Below, piece by piece: positions 9,233 through 16,977 of a stretch of DNA of 64,000 nt. Location of the stretch: NCBI GenBank assembly GCA_903893815.1, contig CAITNS010000079.1:124001-188000 (forward strand). The letters are read 5' to 3'. The position numbers and the translations under genes were made by a program. The DNA comes from an uncultured Bacteroidota bacterium (GTDB taxonomy: Bacteria; Bacteroidota; Bacteroidia; B-17B0; Aurantibacillaceae). The notes below the pieces were generated by a model. It worked only from the letters and a program-made list of their open reading frames with translations, searched no databases and was not told where the DNA came from. The stretch's first letter is position 1. Every line of letters begins with the position of its first letter.

Positions 9233-9323
9233 TTTAACCGCAAGGACGCAAAGATTAAGCAAAGAATACTAAGTCTCTCTTAGAATTCTTTTGCGAGAAA
9301 ACTCTGAGAACTTTGCGGTTAAA
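9233..9323. repeat. Short inverted-repeat element at the 3' end of gap
   Basis: An exact 11-bp inverted repeat (TTTAACCGCAA at 9233-9243, TTGCGGTTAAA at 9313-9323) bounds 91 bp containing GACGCAAAG and CTCTGAGAACTTTG words. It ends 3 bp from the stop codon of the gap gene at 9327. A similar word order (CTCTCGGCGTTCTTTGCTGTTAAAT) recurs near 15590-15615. It could act as a terminator or be a decayed mobile repeat. Confidence 0.6.
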
Positions 9324-9326
9324 AAG

Positions 9327-10325
9327 TTAAAGCTTCTGCATCTTAACCACCAAATCCACTAATCGGCTGCTATACCCAAATTCATTATCGTACCAACCAA
9401 TTATTTTTACAAGGTTACCTACAACACTAGTAAAGTCAGAATCAAATACAACAGAGTGTGCATTGCCTACAACATCTACGGAAACTAAAGGATCTTCTGA
9501 GTATTCTAAAATTCCTTTTAAATCTGTTTCAGAAGCTTGTTTAAATGCTAAGTTAATTTGCTCTACACTGGGGTATTGAGTTAATACACACGTAATATCT
9601 GTTAATGAACCATCAGGCACTGGTACGCGCATACCGCAGCCGCCTAATTTATCTTCTAAATCAGGGAAAATTTTACCTAATGCTTTTGCTGCCCCAGTTG
9701 TTGTTGGAATAATACTTAAGGCTGCTGCACGAGCTCTACGTAAATCTTTGTGAGGTGCATCATGCAAACGTTGGTCGCCTGTGTAGGAATGAACGGTAGT
9801 CACATAAGCTTCTTCAATACCCCATTGTCTTAATACCTTTAGCATTGGAGATGCACAATTGGTAGTACATGATGCATTTGAAATAATGATATCGTCGGCT
9901 TCTAATAACTCATCATTAACCCCTAAAACCAAAGTTTTAATGGTATCATCTGTTGCAGGTGCTGATAGTATGACTTTTTTTGCACCGGCTGTAATATGTT
10001 TTTGAGCTAATTCTCTGGTTAAAAAATGTCCAGTTGATTCGATGACGATATCAATTCCTAATGCTTTCCAAGGCAAACTTTCAGGATCTTTAGCTGCAAA
10101 TATTTTTACCTCTTTACCATTTACATAAATGTGGTCGATATCATGTTTTATTTCTCCATCAAACTTACCATGAACCGAGTCATATTTTAATAAATGAGCA
10201 AGCGTTTTAGAATCGGTGATATCGTTAATAGCAACTATATTGATGTTTGGATTAGTAAAAGCACATTTAAAAAACACTCTTCCAATTCTTCCAAAGCCGT
10301 TGATGGCAACATTTATTTTTTTCAT
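9327..10325 (-). CDS. gap: Glyceraldehyde-3-phosphate dehydrogenase (type I)
   Basis: The 332-residue protein has the NAD-binding loop NGFGRIGR (9-16) and Asp35 in the position that favours NAD over NADP. The catalytic Cys153 lies in SNASCTTNC (149-157), His179 in TTVHSYTGDQ, and the C-terminal signature WYDNEFGYS follows. Length equals the family norm. It oxidises and phosphorylates glyceraldehyde-3-phosphate to 1,3-bisphosphoglycerate in glycolysis or gluconeogenesis, in the cytoplasm. It stands alone, flanked by repeat elements on both sides. A hairpin (11 bp per arm, one bulge) lies upstream at 10360-10406, in what is probably its leader. Confidence 0.97.
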   Translation of the reverse strand: MKKINVAINGFGRIGRVFFKCAFTNPNINIVAINDITDSKTLAHLLKYDSVHGKFDGEIKHDIDHIYVNGKEVKIFAAKDPESLPWKALGIDIVIESTGHFLTRELAQKHITAGAKKVILSAPATDDTIKTLVLGVNDELLEADDIIISNASCTTNCASPMLKVLRQWGIEEAYVTTVHSYTGDQRLHDAPHKDLRRARAAALSIIPTTTGAAKALGKIFPDLEDKLGGCGMRVPVPDGSLTDITCVLTQYPSVEQINLAFKQASETDLKGILEYSEDPLVSVDVVGNAHSVVFDSDFTSVVGNLVKIIGWYDNEFGYSSRLVDLVVKMQKL

Positions 10326-10875
10326 ATGTCTAAATTATTATTTTTTATTGTCATATGGTATAGCCAGTTTAGTCGAGTGTGTTTGTGTTTCGGCAAACAT
10401 GGCTATTTCATGATGGTAATTTAAGGTCTCGTAAATTTACACAAATAACCATCGATAATGTTTAATTTTCGTATTAAATAAATATAAAATTGCAATCATG
10501 TAACAGAAAAAGAATGATGTAAAGTTTGACTGTCTTCTATTTTACAGTCTTGAACTGTAGTATAAAAAACATATAGTTGTAAATGTTATTTTTAACCACA
10601 TAGATTCATATCGTACATAAGTTTAAGTCGTAGATAGAAGTTGCGCTTTTACATAGAAGCTATGTAAAAGAAATTTATTTCTCTATTTCAAACTGTCTTT
10701 ATTCGATTTTTTTTATGTTCTATGTGGCTATTATTTTTATAATAAGTGTTAATTTGTGAATGAATGGATCGGATTTCGTCTTTCAAAAAAGAACGTTTAC
10801 CTCATTTTACAATAAACACAATTATTCATAAAACTCGAGCTATCTTTTTTATTTATATTTATAACAAATAATAAG
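10326..10875. other. Gene-free 550-bp stretch between gap and the second mbnP, with a leader hairpin and a repeat
   Basis: It holds a hairpin at 10360-10406 (ATAGCCAGTTT against AAACATGGCTAT, one bulged base), probably in the gap leader. It also holds the palindromic element at 10594-10727. The last 130 bp are AT-rich and should contain the promoter of the plus-strand mbnP gene; TATATTTA near 10852-10859 is a 7-of-8 match to TAnnTTTG. No coding frame was recognised. Confidence 0.5.
10594..10727. repeat. Palindromic intergenic element with a perfect internal hairpin
   Basis: The outer arms are CCACATAG (10596-10603) and CTATGTGG (10720-10727). Inside is a perfect 11-bp hairpin, CTTTTACATAG-AAG-CTATGTAAAAG (10646-10670). 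The ACATAG/CTATGT word recurs throughout. Elements of this look ('ACCACATAGA...TTACATAGAAGCTATGTAA...TATGTGGT') are, from memory, spread through many Bacteroidota genomes. No open frame lies inside. Confidence 0.65.
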
Positions 10876-11556
10876 ATGCTAAAGCGAATTGTTTATATGA
10901 TGATGTGTTTATTGAAAGGAGTATTTCTTTTTTCACAATCAGCTTCATGTATCAAATTTAATCCAACTTTTGGTTCAGAAAAATTATCAGCAGATAGTGT
11001 TTATTATTTAAATGTATCGGATAGTATTAAAATAACCTCCTTACGATTTTATGTATCTAATATGGAATTATTGGATAATAACAAAAGTGTTTGGATAGAT
11101 TCCAATCCATGTCATTTAATAGACGCTTTTAACGAAAAAACATTATCAATTAATATTCCCTCAAACATAAGTCATAGTTCATTGAAGTTTAATTTGGGAA
11201 TAGACAGTACTACCAATGTTTCTGGCGCCATGGGTGGAGACTTAGATCCAACCAAAGGCATGTATTGGACCTGGCTAAGCGGTTACATTAATTTTAAATT
11301 AGAAGGAACTAGTAACATTTGTAAAACGCGCCATAACGAATTTCAATTTCATTTAGGTGGCTATCAACATCCTTTTAATAGTTTACAAACTGTATTTATT
11401 GAAATCTCTTCAAAGTCAACTATAGAAATTAATATTGATCTGCTTAAAATATTCCAACAGATTAATTTAGCTCAACAGCATCATATCATGTCGCCAGAGC
11501 AAGATGCCATGGATTTTTCGGAAAAGGTTATCAATTCATTAAGTATCAAAAAGTGA
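10876..11556 (+). CDS. MbnP-like copper-binding family protein (second copy)
   Basis: The 226-residue protein has a signal peptide ending near FLFSQ (residue 21) but no lipobox, unlike the copy at 1650-2429. The MbnP-like pattern is plain: SLRFYVSNMELL (55-66), GIDSTTNVSGAMGGDLDP (108-125), GMYWTWLSGYINFKLEG (128-144, with Trp131 and Trp133) and FHLGGYQHPF (158-167). In the family a Trp is changed to kynurenine by the di-heme partner and helps bind copper. It overlaps the next gene by four bases (GTGA, 11553-11556), so the two are translationally coupled. It should act in the periplasm. The difference in anchoring suggests that the two copies sit in different places. Confidence 0.82.
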   Translation: MLKRIVYMMMCLLKGVFLFSQSASCIKFNPTFGSEKLSADSVYYLNVSDSIKITSLRFYVSNMELLDNNKSVWIDSNPCHLIDAFNEKTLSINIPSNISHSSLKFNLGIDSTTNVSGAMGGDLDPTKGMYWTWLSGYINFKLEGTSNICKTRHNEFQFHLGGYQHPFNSLQTVFIEISSKSTIEINIDLLKIFQQINLAQQHHIMSPEQDAMDFSEKVINSLSIKK

Positions 11557-12563
11557 GAAAGGTTTGGAGCATAGGTATTGTTTTGTTTTTAGTGCTTTGT
11601 GCCTTTCAAATTACTAAAGAACCATTGTTTAGTGTGCCAACTAACTGGCCAAAGCCAATTTACGATTTTAGTAAAAATCCTTTAAAGTCACAAAAAGTTG
11701 AATTGGGAAGAGATTTATTTTACGACCCTTTGCTTTCTAAAAACAATCAAATTTCTTGCGCCAGTTGTCATTCGCCTTTTACGGCTTTTACACATGTGGA
11801 CCATGATTTAAGTCACGGTATTGAAGATAGAATTGGCACTCGTAATTCACCTGCCTTAATGAATTTAGCATGGCATCAATCCTTTATGTGGGACGGTTCA
11901 ATTAATCATTTAGATATGCAAGCATTAGCACCCATTAGTCATCCTGATGAAATGGGAGAGAAGATAGAATCGGTTGTTTTAAAATTACAGCGTACAAAAA
12001 ACTACCCAGCATTATTCTTAAAAGCTTTTGGAGATAGTATCATCACAGGCCAACATACCTTAAAAGCCATTTCGCAATTTATGTTGACTTTAGTAAGTTC
12101 AAATTCTAAATACGATAGTGTAATGCGAAGGCAAGCGCAGTTTACACCACAACAAAAAAATGGCTATGCCTTATTTCAAAAAAACTGCGCTGCTTGTCAT
12201 GCAGAACCCTTGTTTACTAATTTACAATTTGAAAATAATGGTTTAGAGGTTGACACCACTTTAAACGATTATGGCAGAATGCGAATTACCAAAAATAAAA
12301 GTGATTCTTTAAAATTTAAAGTTCCTACGTTGCGCAATATCGAATTTTCATTTCCATACATGCACGATGGAAGATTTAAAACCATTGCCGCTGTATTAAA
12401 ACATTATACTAATGGCGTTAAGCAAAGTTCAACGTTATCAGTTCATTTACAAAAACCAATGATATTGAGTTCAAACGATAAAGTTGATTTAACAGCCTTT
12501 TTATTAACCCTGACGGATAAAACATTTTTGTTTAACTCAAAGTTTGGGTATCCTAAAAAATAG
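11553..12563 (+). CDS. MbnH/MauG-family di-heme cytochrome c peroxidase-like protein (second copy)
   Basis: It starts with GTG overlapping the stop of the MbnP-like gene. The 336 residues begin with a hydrophobic segment (WSIGIVLFLVLCAF), a signal peptide or anchor; Cys16 could be lipidated but the residue before it (Leu) is not classical. Two heme motifs, C69-AS-C72-H73 and C212-AA-C215-H216, and the PYMHDGRF block (268-275) match the copy at 616-1650, including the segments FMHDG/FMWDG, NSKYD and TPSLRNIE/VPTLRNIE. The coupled MbnP gene points to the MbnH subgroup, which oxidises a partner Trp, rather than a peroxide-detoxifying CcpA. It needs periplasmic heme attachment. Confidence 0.86.
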   Translation: MRKVWSIGIVLFLVLCAFQITKEPLFSVPTNWPKPIYDFSKNPLKSQKVELGRDLFYDPLLSKNNQISCASCHSPFTAFTHVDHDLSHGIEDRIGTRNSPALMNLAWHQSFMWDGSINHLDMQALAPISHPDEMGEKIESVVLKLQRTKNYPALFLKAFGDSIITGQHTLKAISQFMLTLVSSNSKYDSVMRRQAQFTPQQKNGYALFQKNCAACHAEPLFTNLQFENNGLEVDTTLNDYGRMRITKNKSDSLKFKVPTLRNIEFSFPYMHDGRFKTIAAVLKHYTNGVKQSSTLSVHLQKPMILSSNDKVDLTAFLLTLTDKTFLFNSKFGYPKK

Positions 12564-12669
12564 TTTTATCGCATAATTGCATTAGTTTACCTCCTTTGTT
12601 TTTTAGCTAACAATACTTTTCATACATTTACTTTTAAGAAATAAAATAAAAAACTATAAGCCTAATTAT

Positions 12670-14037
12670 ATGAGAAAATTAATCACCACAACTGCATGTA
12701 TTACAGCCAGTGTATTAGCTTTTGCTCAAACAAATCCTGCTATTACTAGTTGGTTACAAAATACAGTAACAGTTGGGTCTTACTACACCTCAGGAAATTC
12801 TACAGTAATTACAAATAATATTTTAGTTAATTGTCAGTCTGTCCAATATTCAGCTAGTAATGTGTATGTTTCAACTAAAGGAGTACCTGCTTATCCAACT
12901 GGGCCTTTTTTAGATGGTAATCCTAGTCAAGCTACTAGTCAAAATGCTATTTTTAAATTTCCTTTAACACCTGTTCAAAATACGGCTACTGCTGTAAGCA
13001 CAACCGGTGGTAATATAGGTGTGTTTATTAATGGAGTTGCATTATTTGATTATAGAGATGGTGTTTCATGGAAAAATTCTACAAGTTCTTTATGCGGAGG
13101 TCCAATTCAGCCGCCCTGCATGGGAGATGGAGTTTGGAATAGAGATGCTATTGTTGGAGAACGTTTAGGCTTCGATTGTTCAAAAGGACATCCTGCCATG
13201 GGTAATTACCATCATCATCAAAATCCAAGTGCATTTAAATTAGATTTAAATGTTATTTCAACTGTTTGTAATTTGTATGACGCCGATGGTTTGTATGCTA
13301 TCGATAGTACAGTTCATTCGCCACTTATTGGTTTTGCATATGATGGCTTTCCAATTTATGGTGCTTATGGCTTTAAAAATGTTGATGGCACTGGCGGTAT
13401 TGTTCGCATGAAATCAAGTTTTACTTTAAGGAATATAACTACTAGAACAACCTATTACACTAGCACTGCTACAGTTACACCTGGGCCAGCAGTAAGTACA
13501 ACTTATCCGTTAGGATATTTTAGAGAAGATTATCAGTACAATGCAACTTCTGTAGCAACTCCTGATTATTTAGATATTCATAATGGTCGTTTTTGTGTTA
13601 CACCTGAATATCCAAATGGTATTTATTGTTATTTTGCAACTGTTACTTCAAATTGGAATTCATCGTACCCGTATGTTGTGGGTCCAACTTTTTATGGGAC
13701 AAAGGTTGCCGCAAAAGTAACTTCCATTTCTGAATCAGTTACAACCTATACTGCTTCTTCAACCGGTATTAATTCTAATTCAATTAATGATGGGAAGGTG
13801 AATATTTTTCCAAATCCTGCTTCTGATTTAATTGCCATTCAAATTAAAGATTTAGTAAAAGAAAACTATGATGTTGTTTTATATGACGTCACTGGTAAAG
13901 TAGTTGAACAAAAAACATTGTATCAAGGAAGTACCATTGTGTATTTTGATACGAAGACCTTATATAGCGGAGTTTACTTTGTTAAAATAATTGTTGGAGA
14001 TAATGTCATCACCAAAAAAATTATCATTGAAAAATAA
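12670..14037 (+). CDS. YHYH-domain protein with T9SS type A sorting domain
   Basis: The 455-residue protein begins with a signal peptide (MRKLITTTACITASVLAFAQ). The YHYH-type domain covers about 95-345: CMGDGVWNRDA, GNYHHHQNP (178-186, a His-rich variant of the YHYH motif) and FAYDGFPIYGAYG (about 221-233), a strongly conserved stretch. Residues about 377-455 (VNIFPNPASD ... SGVYFVKI ... KKIIIEK) are a type A T9SS sorting domain, so it should be exported to the cell surface or medium. It lies 106 bp downstream of the MbnH gene on the same strand. The His cluster suggests a metal-binding role; a link to the copper module is inference from position. A terminator follows at 14065-14085. Confidence 0.85.
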   Translation: MRKLITTTACITASVLAFAQTNPAITSWLQNTVTVGSYYTSGNSTVITNNILVNCQSVQYSASNVYVSTKGVPAYPTGPFLDGNPSQATSQNAIFKFPLTPVQNTATAVSTTGGNIGVFINGVALFDYRDGVSWKNSTSSLCGGPIQPPCMGDGVWNRDAIVGERLGFDCSKGHPAMGNYHHHQNPSAFKLDLNVISTVCNLYDADGLYAIDSTVHSPLIGFAYDGFPIYGAYGFKNVDGTGGIVRMKSSFTLRNITTRTTYYTSTATVTPGPAVSTTYPLGYFREDYQYNATSVATPDYLDIHNGRFCVTPEYPNGIYCYFATVTSNWNSSYPYVVGPTFYGTKVAAKVTSISESVTTYTASSTGINSNSINDGKVNIFPNPASDLIAIQIKDLVKENYDVVLYDVTGKVVEQKTLYQGSTIVYFDTKTLYSGVYFVKIIVGDNVITKKIIIEK

Positions 14038-14064
14038 TCTAATTTTTTTAGTTTAATCACAGAG

Positions 14065-14085
14065 ACCCGCTTCATAGCGGGTTTT
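14065..14085 (+). terminator. Rho-independent terminator of the YHYH gene
   Basis: A 6-bp GC-rich stem ACCCGC-TTCATA-GCGGGT (14065-14082) is followed by TTTCTGTTT. The outer CAGA/TCTG bases extend the stem imperfectly. It lies 28 bp after the stop codon. Confidence 0.75.
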
Positions 14086-14134
14086 CTGTTTATAAGATTA
14101 CGTTAATGGTTTTAGATAATTTAATATCTTTGAT

Positions 14135-14657
14135 ATGAATTTTTTTAACCAATCACTCTACCATATCATCGAATCTAGGAGACTTTGAATTAAACGAGTT
14201 ATATAAATCTTTTCAAGGAGCTATTACTAGCATTAAAGTAAATTTAGATTACTCAGAGTATTGTTTATTTATCTCTGATAATTTCGAAACCTATTTTGGT
14301 TATACTGCCGATGAATTAATTAAACATTGGGATTCTTTTCTGCGATAAATTATTTATCAAAGCAAGACAATAGTATAGCGAAGGAGAGATTTTAAGTGAA
14401 ACTAATTTCCCTGACTTTTTCTAGTATTACGAAATGAGCCTTGTTTGATAGCCAATGATGCTCAAAATAGTTTGCTAACTAAAAGCATAAATGAAGCCTA
14501 TTTAATTAATAATGATATTGCTTCATTATTATTTGTTCCCATAGTTGATTTCATTTTGTTTTTCGTTAAATGAGCGTAATTTATTTGAAGAAGAAAAAAA
14601 CAAAAGATTGAAGAACTAAGTAATATGGTGGAACGACTAAAATTGAAGATTAGGTAG
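14135..14657 (+). pseudogene. Decayed PAS-type sensor/regulator gene
   Basis: No intact frame exists, but pieces of one protein can be read on the plus strand in changing frames. The first spans about 14190-14348 and gives GDFELNELYKSF, then YCLFISDNFETYFGYTADEL, a PAS-like start, and ends in a stop (TAA). Near 14567-14590 comes NERNLFEE, and near 14600-14657 a coiled-coil tail QKIEELSNMVERLKLKIR with its own stop. Several frameshifts and stops separate them. An ATG lies at 14135-14137 behind an exact TATCTTTG -7 element (14125-14132). The order PAS then 'EELSNMV' helix recalls PAS-domain signalling proteins; the output domain, if there was one, is gone. Confidence 0.6.
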
Positions 14658-14659
14658 AA

Positions 14660-14805
14660 TAGAACACAGATAACGCCAATTTTGTATGATTAAAATATAA
14701 TTTTTATAATTTAATTATTATTCATTTTTTTTTGATTTATTACTATTCAAACCTATGTGATTTAAATCTTACAAATTCATTACCATCTGCGTCATCAGCG
14801 TTCTA
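14660..14805. repeat. Imperfect palindromic element (146 bp) at the 3' end of the FAH gene
   Basis: The left arm (14660-14680, starting TAGAACACAGATAACGC) and the reverse complement of the right arm (14785-14805, which reads TAGAACGCTGATGACGC) agree at about 16 of 21 positions. The right arm ends 8 bp from the stop codon of the minus-strand gene at 14814. The right arm word ATCAGCGTTCTA is shared with the element at 5431-5612. Confidence 0.6.
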
Positions 14806-14813
14806 AAAAAATA

Positions 14814-15425
14814 CTACTTCACTTCAAATTCCAAAAACAAATCGCCTTTTATGTAGCCTTGAATTTTATCGCCAATAGCCACCGGGCCAACACCCTCAGG
14901 AGTACCAGTATAAATTAAATCGCCCACTTTAAGAGTCACAAATTTTGAAACGTATGAAATCACTTTATCAAAGCTAAATAGTAAATCTTTAGTGTTACCT
15001 ACTTGGCGTGATTCGCCATTAATTTTTAATTCAAAACTAATATCATCTAAATTTCCTAAAGATGCTTTTGAAACAAATTTACCAATAGGAGCAGAGGCAT
15101 CAAATGCTTTTGCTTTTTCCCAAGGCAAACCTTTTGCCTTACATTGCGCTTGTAAATCTCTGGCAGTAAAATCGATACCCAAACCTATTTCATCATAATA
15201 TTTATGTGCAAATTGTTCCTCGATGTGTTTACCCACCTTGTTTATTTTAATCACAATTTCAATTTCGTGATGTAAATCCTTGGTAAAATCAGGATAATAA
15301 AAAGGATCAGAGTCTTTTAATAAAGCTGTATCGGGCTTCATAAAAAAAACCGGTTCAGTTGGTATAGCATTATTAAGTTCTTTAGCGTGTTCGGCGTAAT
15401 TACGTCCTATGCAAATAATTTTCAT
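14814..15425 (-). CDS. Fumarylacetoacetate hydrolase (FAH) family protein
   Basis: The 203-residue protein starts MKIICIGRNYAEHAKEL, the usual opening of short single-domain FAH hydrolases, followed by EPVFFMKPDTALL. Metal ligands expected for the family are visible as E54-x-E56 in HHEIEIVI and Asp85 in LGIDFTARDLQ. The end has GDLIYTGTPEGVGPV. Family members cleave or decarboxylate beta-diketo acids (acylpyruvate hydrolase, oxaloacetate decarboxylase and others); the exact substrate cannot be read from the sequence. It is cytoplasmic. It is divergent from the L-2-hydroxyglutarate oxidase gene, with a repeat-rich 230-bp gap between them. Confidence 0.9.
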   Translation of the reverse strand: MKIICIGRNYAEHAKELNNAIPTEPVFFMKPDTALLKDSDPFYYPDFTKDLHHEIEIVIKINKVGKHIEEQFAHKYYDEIGLGIDFTARDLQAQCKAKGLPWEKAKAFDASAPIGKFVSKASLGNLDDISFELKINGESRQVGNTKDLLFSFDKVISYVSKFVTLKVGDLIYTGTPEGVGPVAIGDKIQGYIKGDLFLEFEVK

Positions 15426-15439
15426 AACAATTTAATTTT

Positions 15440-15616
15440 TCTCAATATAGAGATTTAGAGGCACAGAGTTACACAAAGAGTTTTTGTATTACAATTATTT
15501 TCATAAAATGTTTTTAACCAAATAGAAAAAACTCATAGAAGCCCTTTTCTATGCGGCCTCTTTTTCTTAGTGGTAAACTGTTAAAAATACTCTCGGCGTT
15601 CTTTGCTGTTAAATCA
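15440..15616. repeat. Composite of dispersed intergenic repeat words
   Basis: The gap between the divergent FAH and lhgO genes contains fragments like the other repeats in the window: GGCACAGAGTTACACAAAGAG (15460-15480), a TTAACCAAATAGAAAAAACTCATAG block (15514-15538) resembling the 10594-10727 family, and CTCTCGGCGTTCTTTGCTGTTAAAT (15590-15614) resembling the right end of 9233-9323. The last word overlaps the -33 box of lhgO. Confidence 0.4.
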
Positions 15617-15635
15617 ACAAAAACCTATATTTGAA
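15604..15635 (+). promoter_or_regulatory. Promoter of the L-2-hydroxyglutarate oxidase gene
   Basis: TTTG at 15604-15607 and an exact -7 element TATATTTG at 15628-15635 are 20 bp apart, the Bacteroidota primary sigma factor pattern. The ATG follows at 15656. Confidence 0.65.
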
Positions 15636-15655
15636 CAATTTACAAAACAGTTCAC

Positions 15656-16879
15656 ATGAGCACTACACATTACGATATTATTATAGTTGGAGGAGGCATT
15701 GTTGGTTTAGCTACGGCTTATAAATTACAATCTCAAAATCCTACAAAAACCATTTTAGTTTTAGAAAAAGAAAAAGAAGTGGCTGCTCACCAAACGGGCC
15801 ATAACTCAGGCGTTATACATTCTGGTATTTACTACAAGCCAGGATCCTATAAAGCCATTAAATGTGTGGAAGGCAGAAGAGAATTATTAGCCTTTGTGAA
15901 AGAACATAACATACCACACGATATTTGTGGGAAAATTATTGTGGCTACTGAGGAAAGCGAATTAGCACATATGAATAAAGTATTTGCTAATGGGGTGGCT
16001 AATGATGTAGAAGGCATTGAAATGATTGATGCCAATCGCATTAGCGAAATTGAACCGCATTGCAAAGGTATAGCTGGTATTTGGGTTCCCTGCACTGGTA
16101 TTATAGACTATACCGATGTTGCTAGAAAATATGTGGAGTTGATACATGCTAAAAACAATGGCTGCAAAGTTTTAACCAGTCATAAAGTAACTGATTTTAT
16201 AAAAAAGAGTGACCATACAACAGATGTGGTTACGGAAAAAGGAAATTTTAATGCAACCTATATTATTTCGTGTGCGGGTTTGCAAGCGGATAGAATCACA
16301 AAAAAGGATCATGTAAAAACCGATTCGGCTATTGTAGGATTTAGAGGAGATTATTATGATTTAACTGAAAAGGGTAGAAGCAAGGTGAAGAATTTAATTT
16401 ACCCTGTACCAAATCCTGAGTTTCCATTTTTGGGTGTACACTTTACACGTATGATTAAAGGTGGAGTAGAATGCGGACCAAATGCGGTGTTTGTGTTTGA
16501 CCGAGAAGGTTATAGTAAAACAGCTTTTAGTTTAAAAGATACCTTGGCGGCTTTTGGCTTTATGGGAACATGGAAGTTCTTTAAAAAACATTGGCGTTTT
16601 GGTTTAGATGAATACCGCGGAGCATTTAGTAAAGCTTACTTCTTAAACCGCTTACGTAAATTGATTCCTGATTTACAAATGGATGATATTGAACCAGCTC
16701 GTTGTGGTATTAGAGCCATGGCTTTGAGTGGAGAAGGTAATATGTTAGATGATTTTAAAATTGAATTCTCAGGTAACTCCATGCACGTTATTAACTCACC
16801 TTCTCCAGCGGCAACAGCTTCGTTGGCTTATGGTAATGAGATAGCGGAACAGGCTAAGAAGTATTTTAAGTTAGGATAA
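15656..16879 (+). CDS. lhgO: L-2-hydroxyglutarate oxidase (FAD-dependent)
   Basis: The 407-residue protein has an N-terminal FAD-binding Rossmann motif, IIIVGGGIVGLATA (8-21), the Glu at the end of the second strand (LVLEKE) and QTGHNSGVIHSGIYY (46-60). This last block and a C-terminal RCGIRAM region are typical of the YgaF/LhgO group within the DAO superfamily. LhgO oxidises L-2-hydroxyglutarate to 2-oxoglutarate and passes electrons to the membrane quinone pool. It stands alone downstream of a well-formed promoter. A glycerol-3-phosphate dehydrogenase-like specificity is less likely, given the near full-length match to the LhgO pattern. Confidence 0.9.
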   Translation: MSTTHYDIIIVGGGIVGLATAYKLQSQNPTKTILVLEKEKEVAAHQTGHNSGVIHSGIYYKPGSYKAIKCVEGRRELLAFVKEHNIPHDICGKIIVATEESELAHMNKVFANGVANDVEGIEMIDANRISEIEPHCKGIAGIWVPCTGIIDYTDVARKYVELIHAKNNGCKVLTSHKVTDFIKKSDHTTDVVTEKGNFNATYIISCAGLQADRITKKDHVKTDSAIVGFRGDYYDLTEKGRSKVKNLIYPVPNPEFPFLGVHFTRMIKGGVECGPNAVFVFDREGYSKTAFSLKDTLAAFGFMGTWKFFKKHWRFGLDEYRGAFSKAYFLNRLRKLIPDLQMDDIEPARCGIRAMALSGEGNMLDDFKIEFSGNSMHVINSPSPAATASLAYGNEIAEQAKKYFKLG

Positions 16880-16977
16880 CATACCCTAAGAAACAATCCA
16901 CTCAATTTTTTAAGTCTTCTTTAATTTCATATCTTACTTGCAATCAAGCAAATAAATACAGACCTTTGCCGCTGAAA

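Noticed and set aside
10194-10424. Plus-strand open frames opposite the start of gap
   Set aside because: They overlap the gap coding region and its leader and have no supporting features.
14038-14813. tRNA or small RNA gene in the 776-bp gap
   Set aside because: No cloverleaf was found; the stretch is explained by a terminator, a decayed PAS-type gene and a palindromic element.
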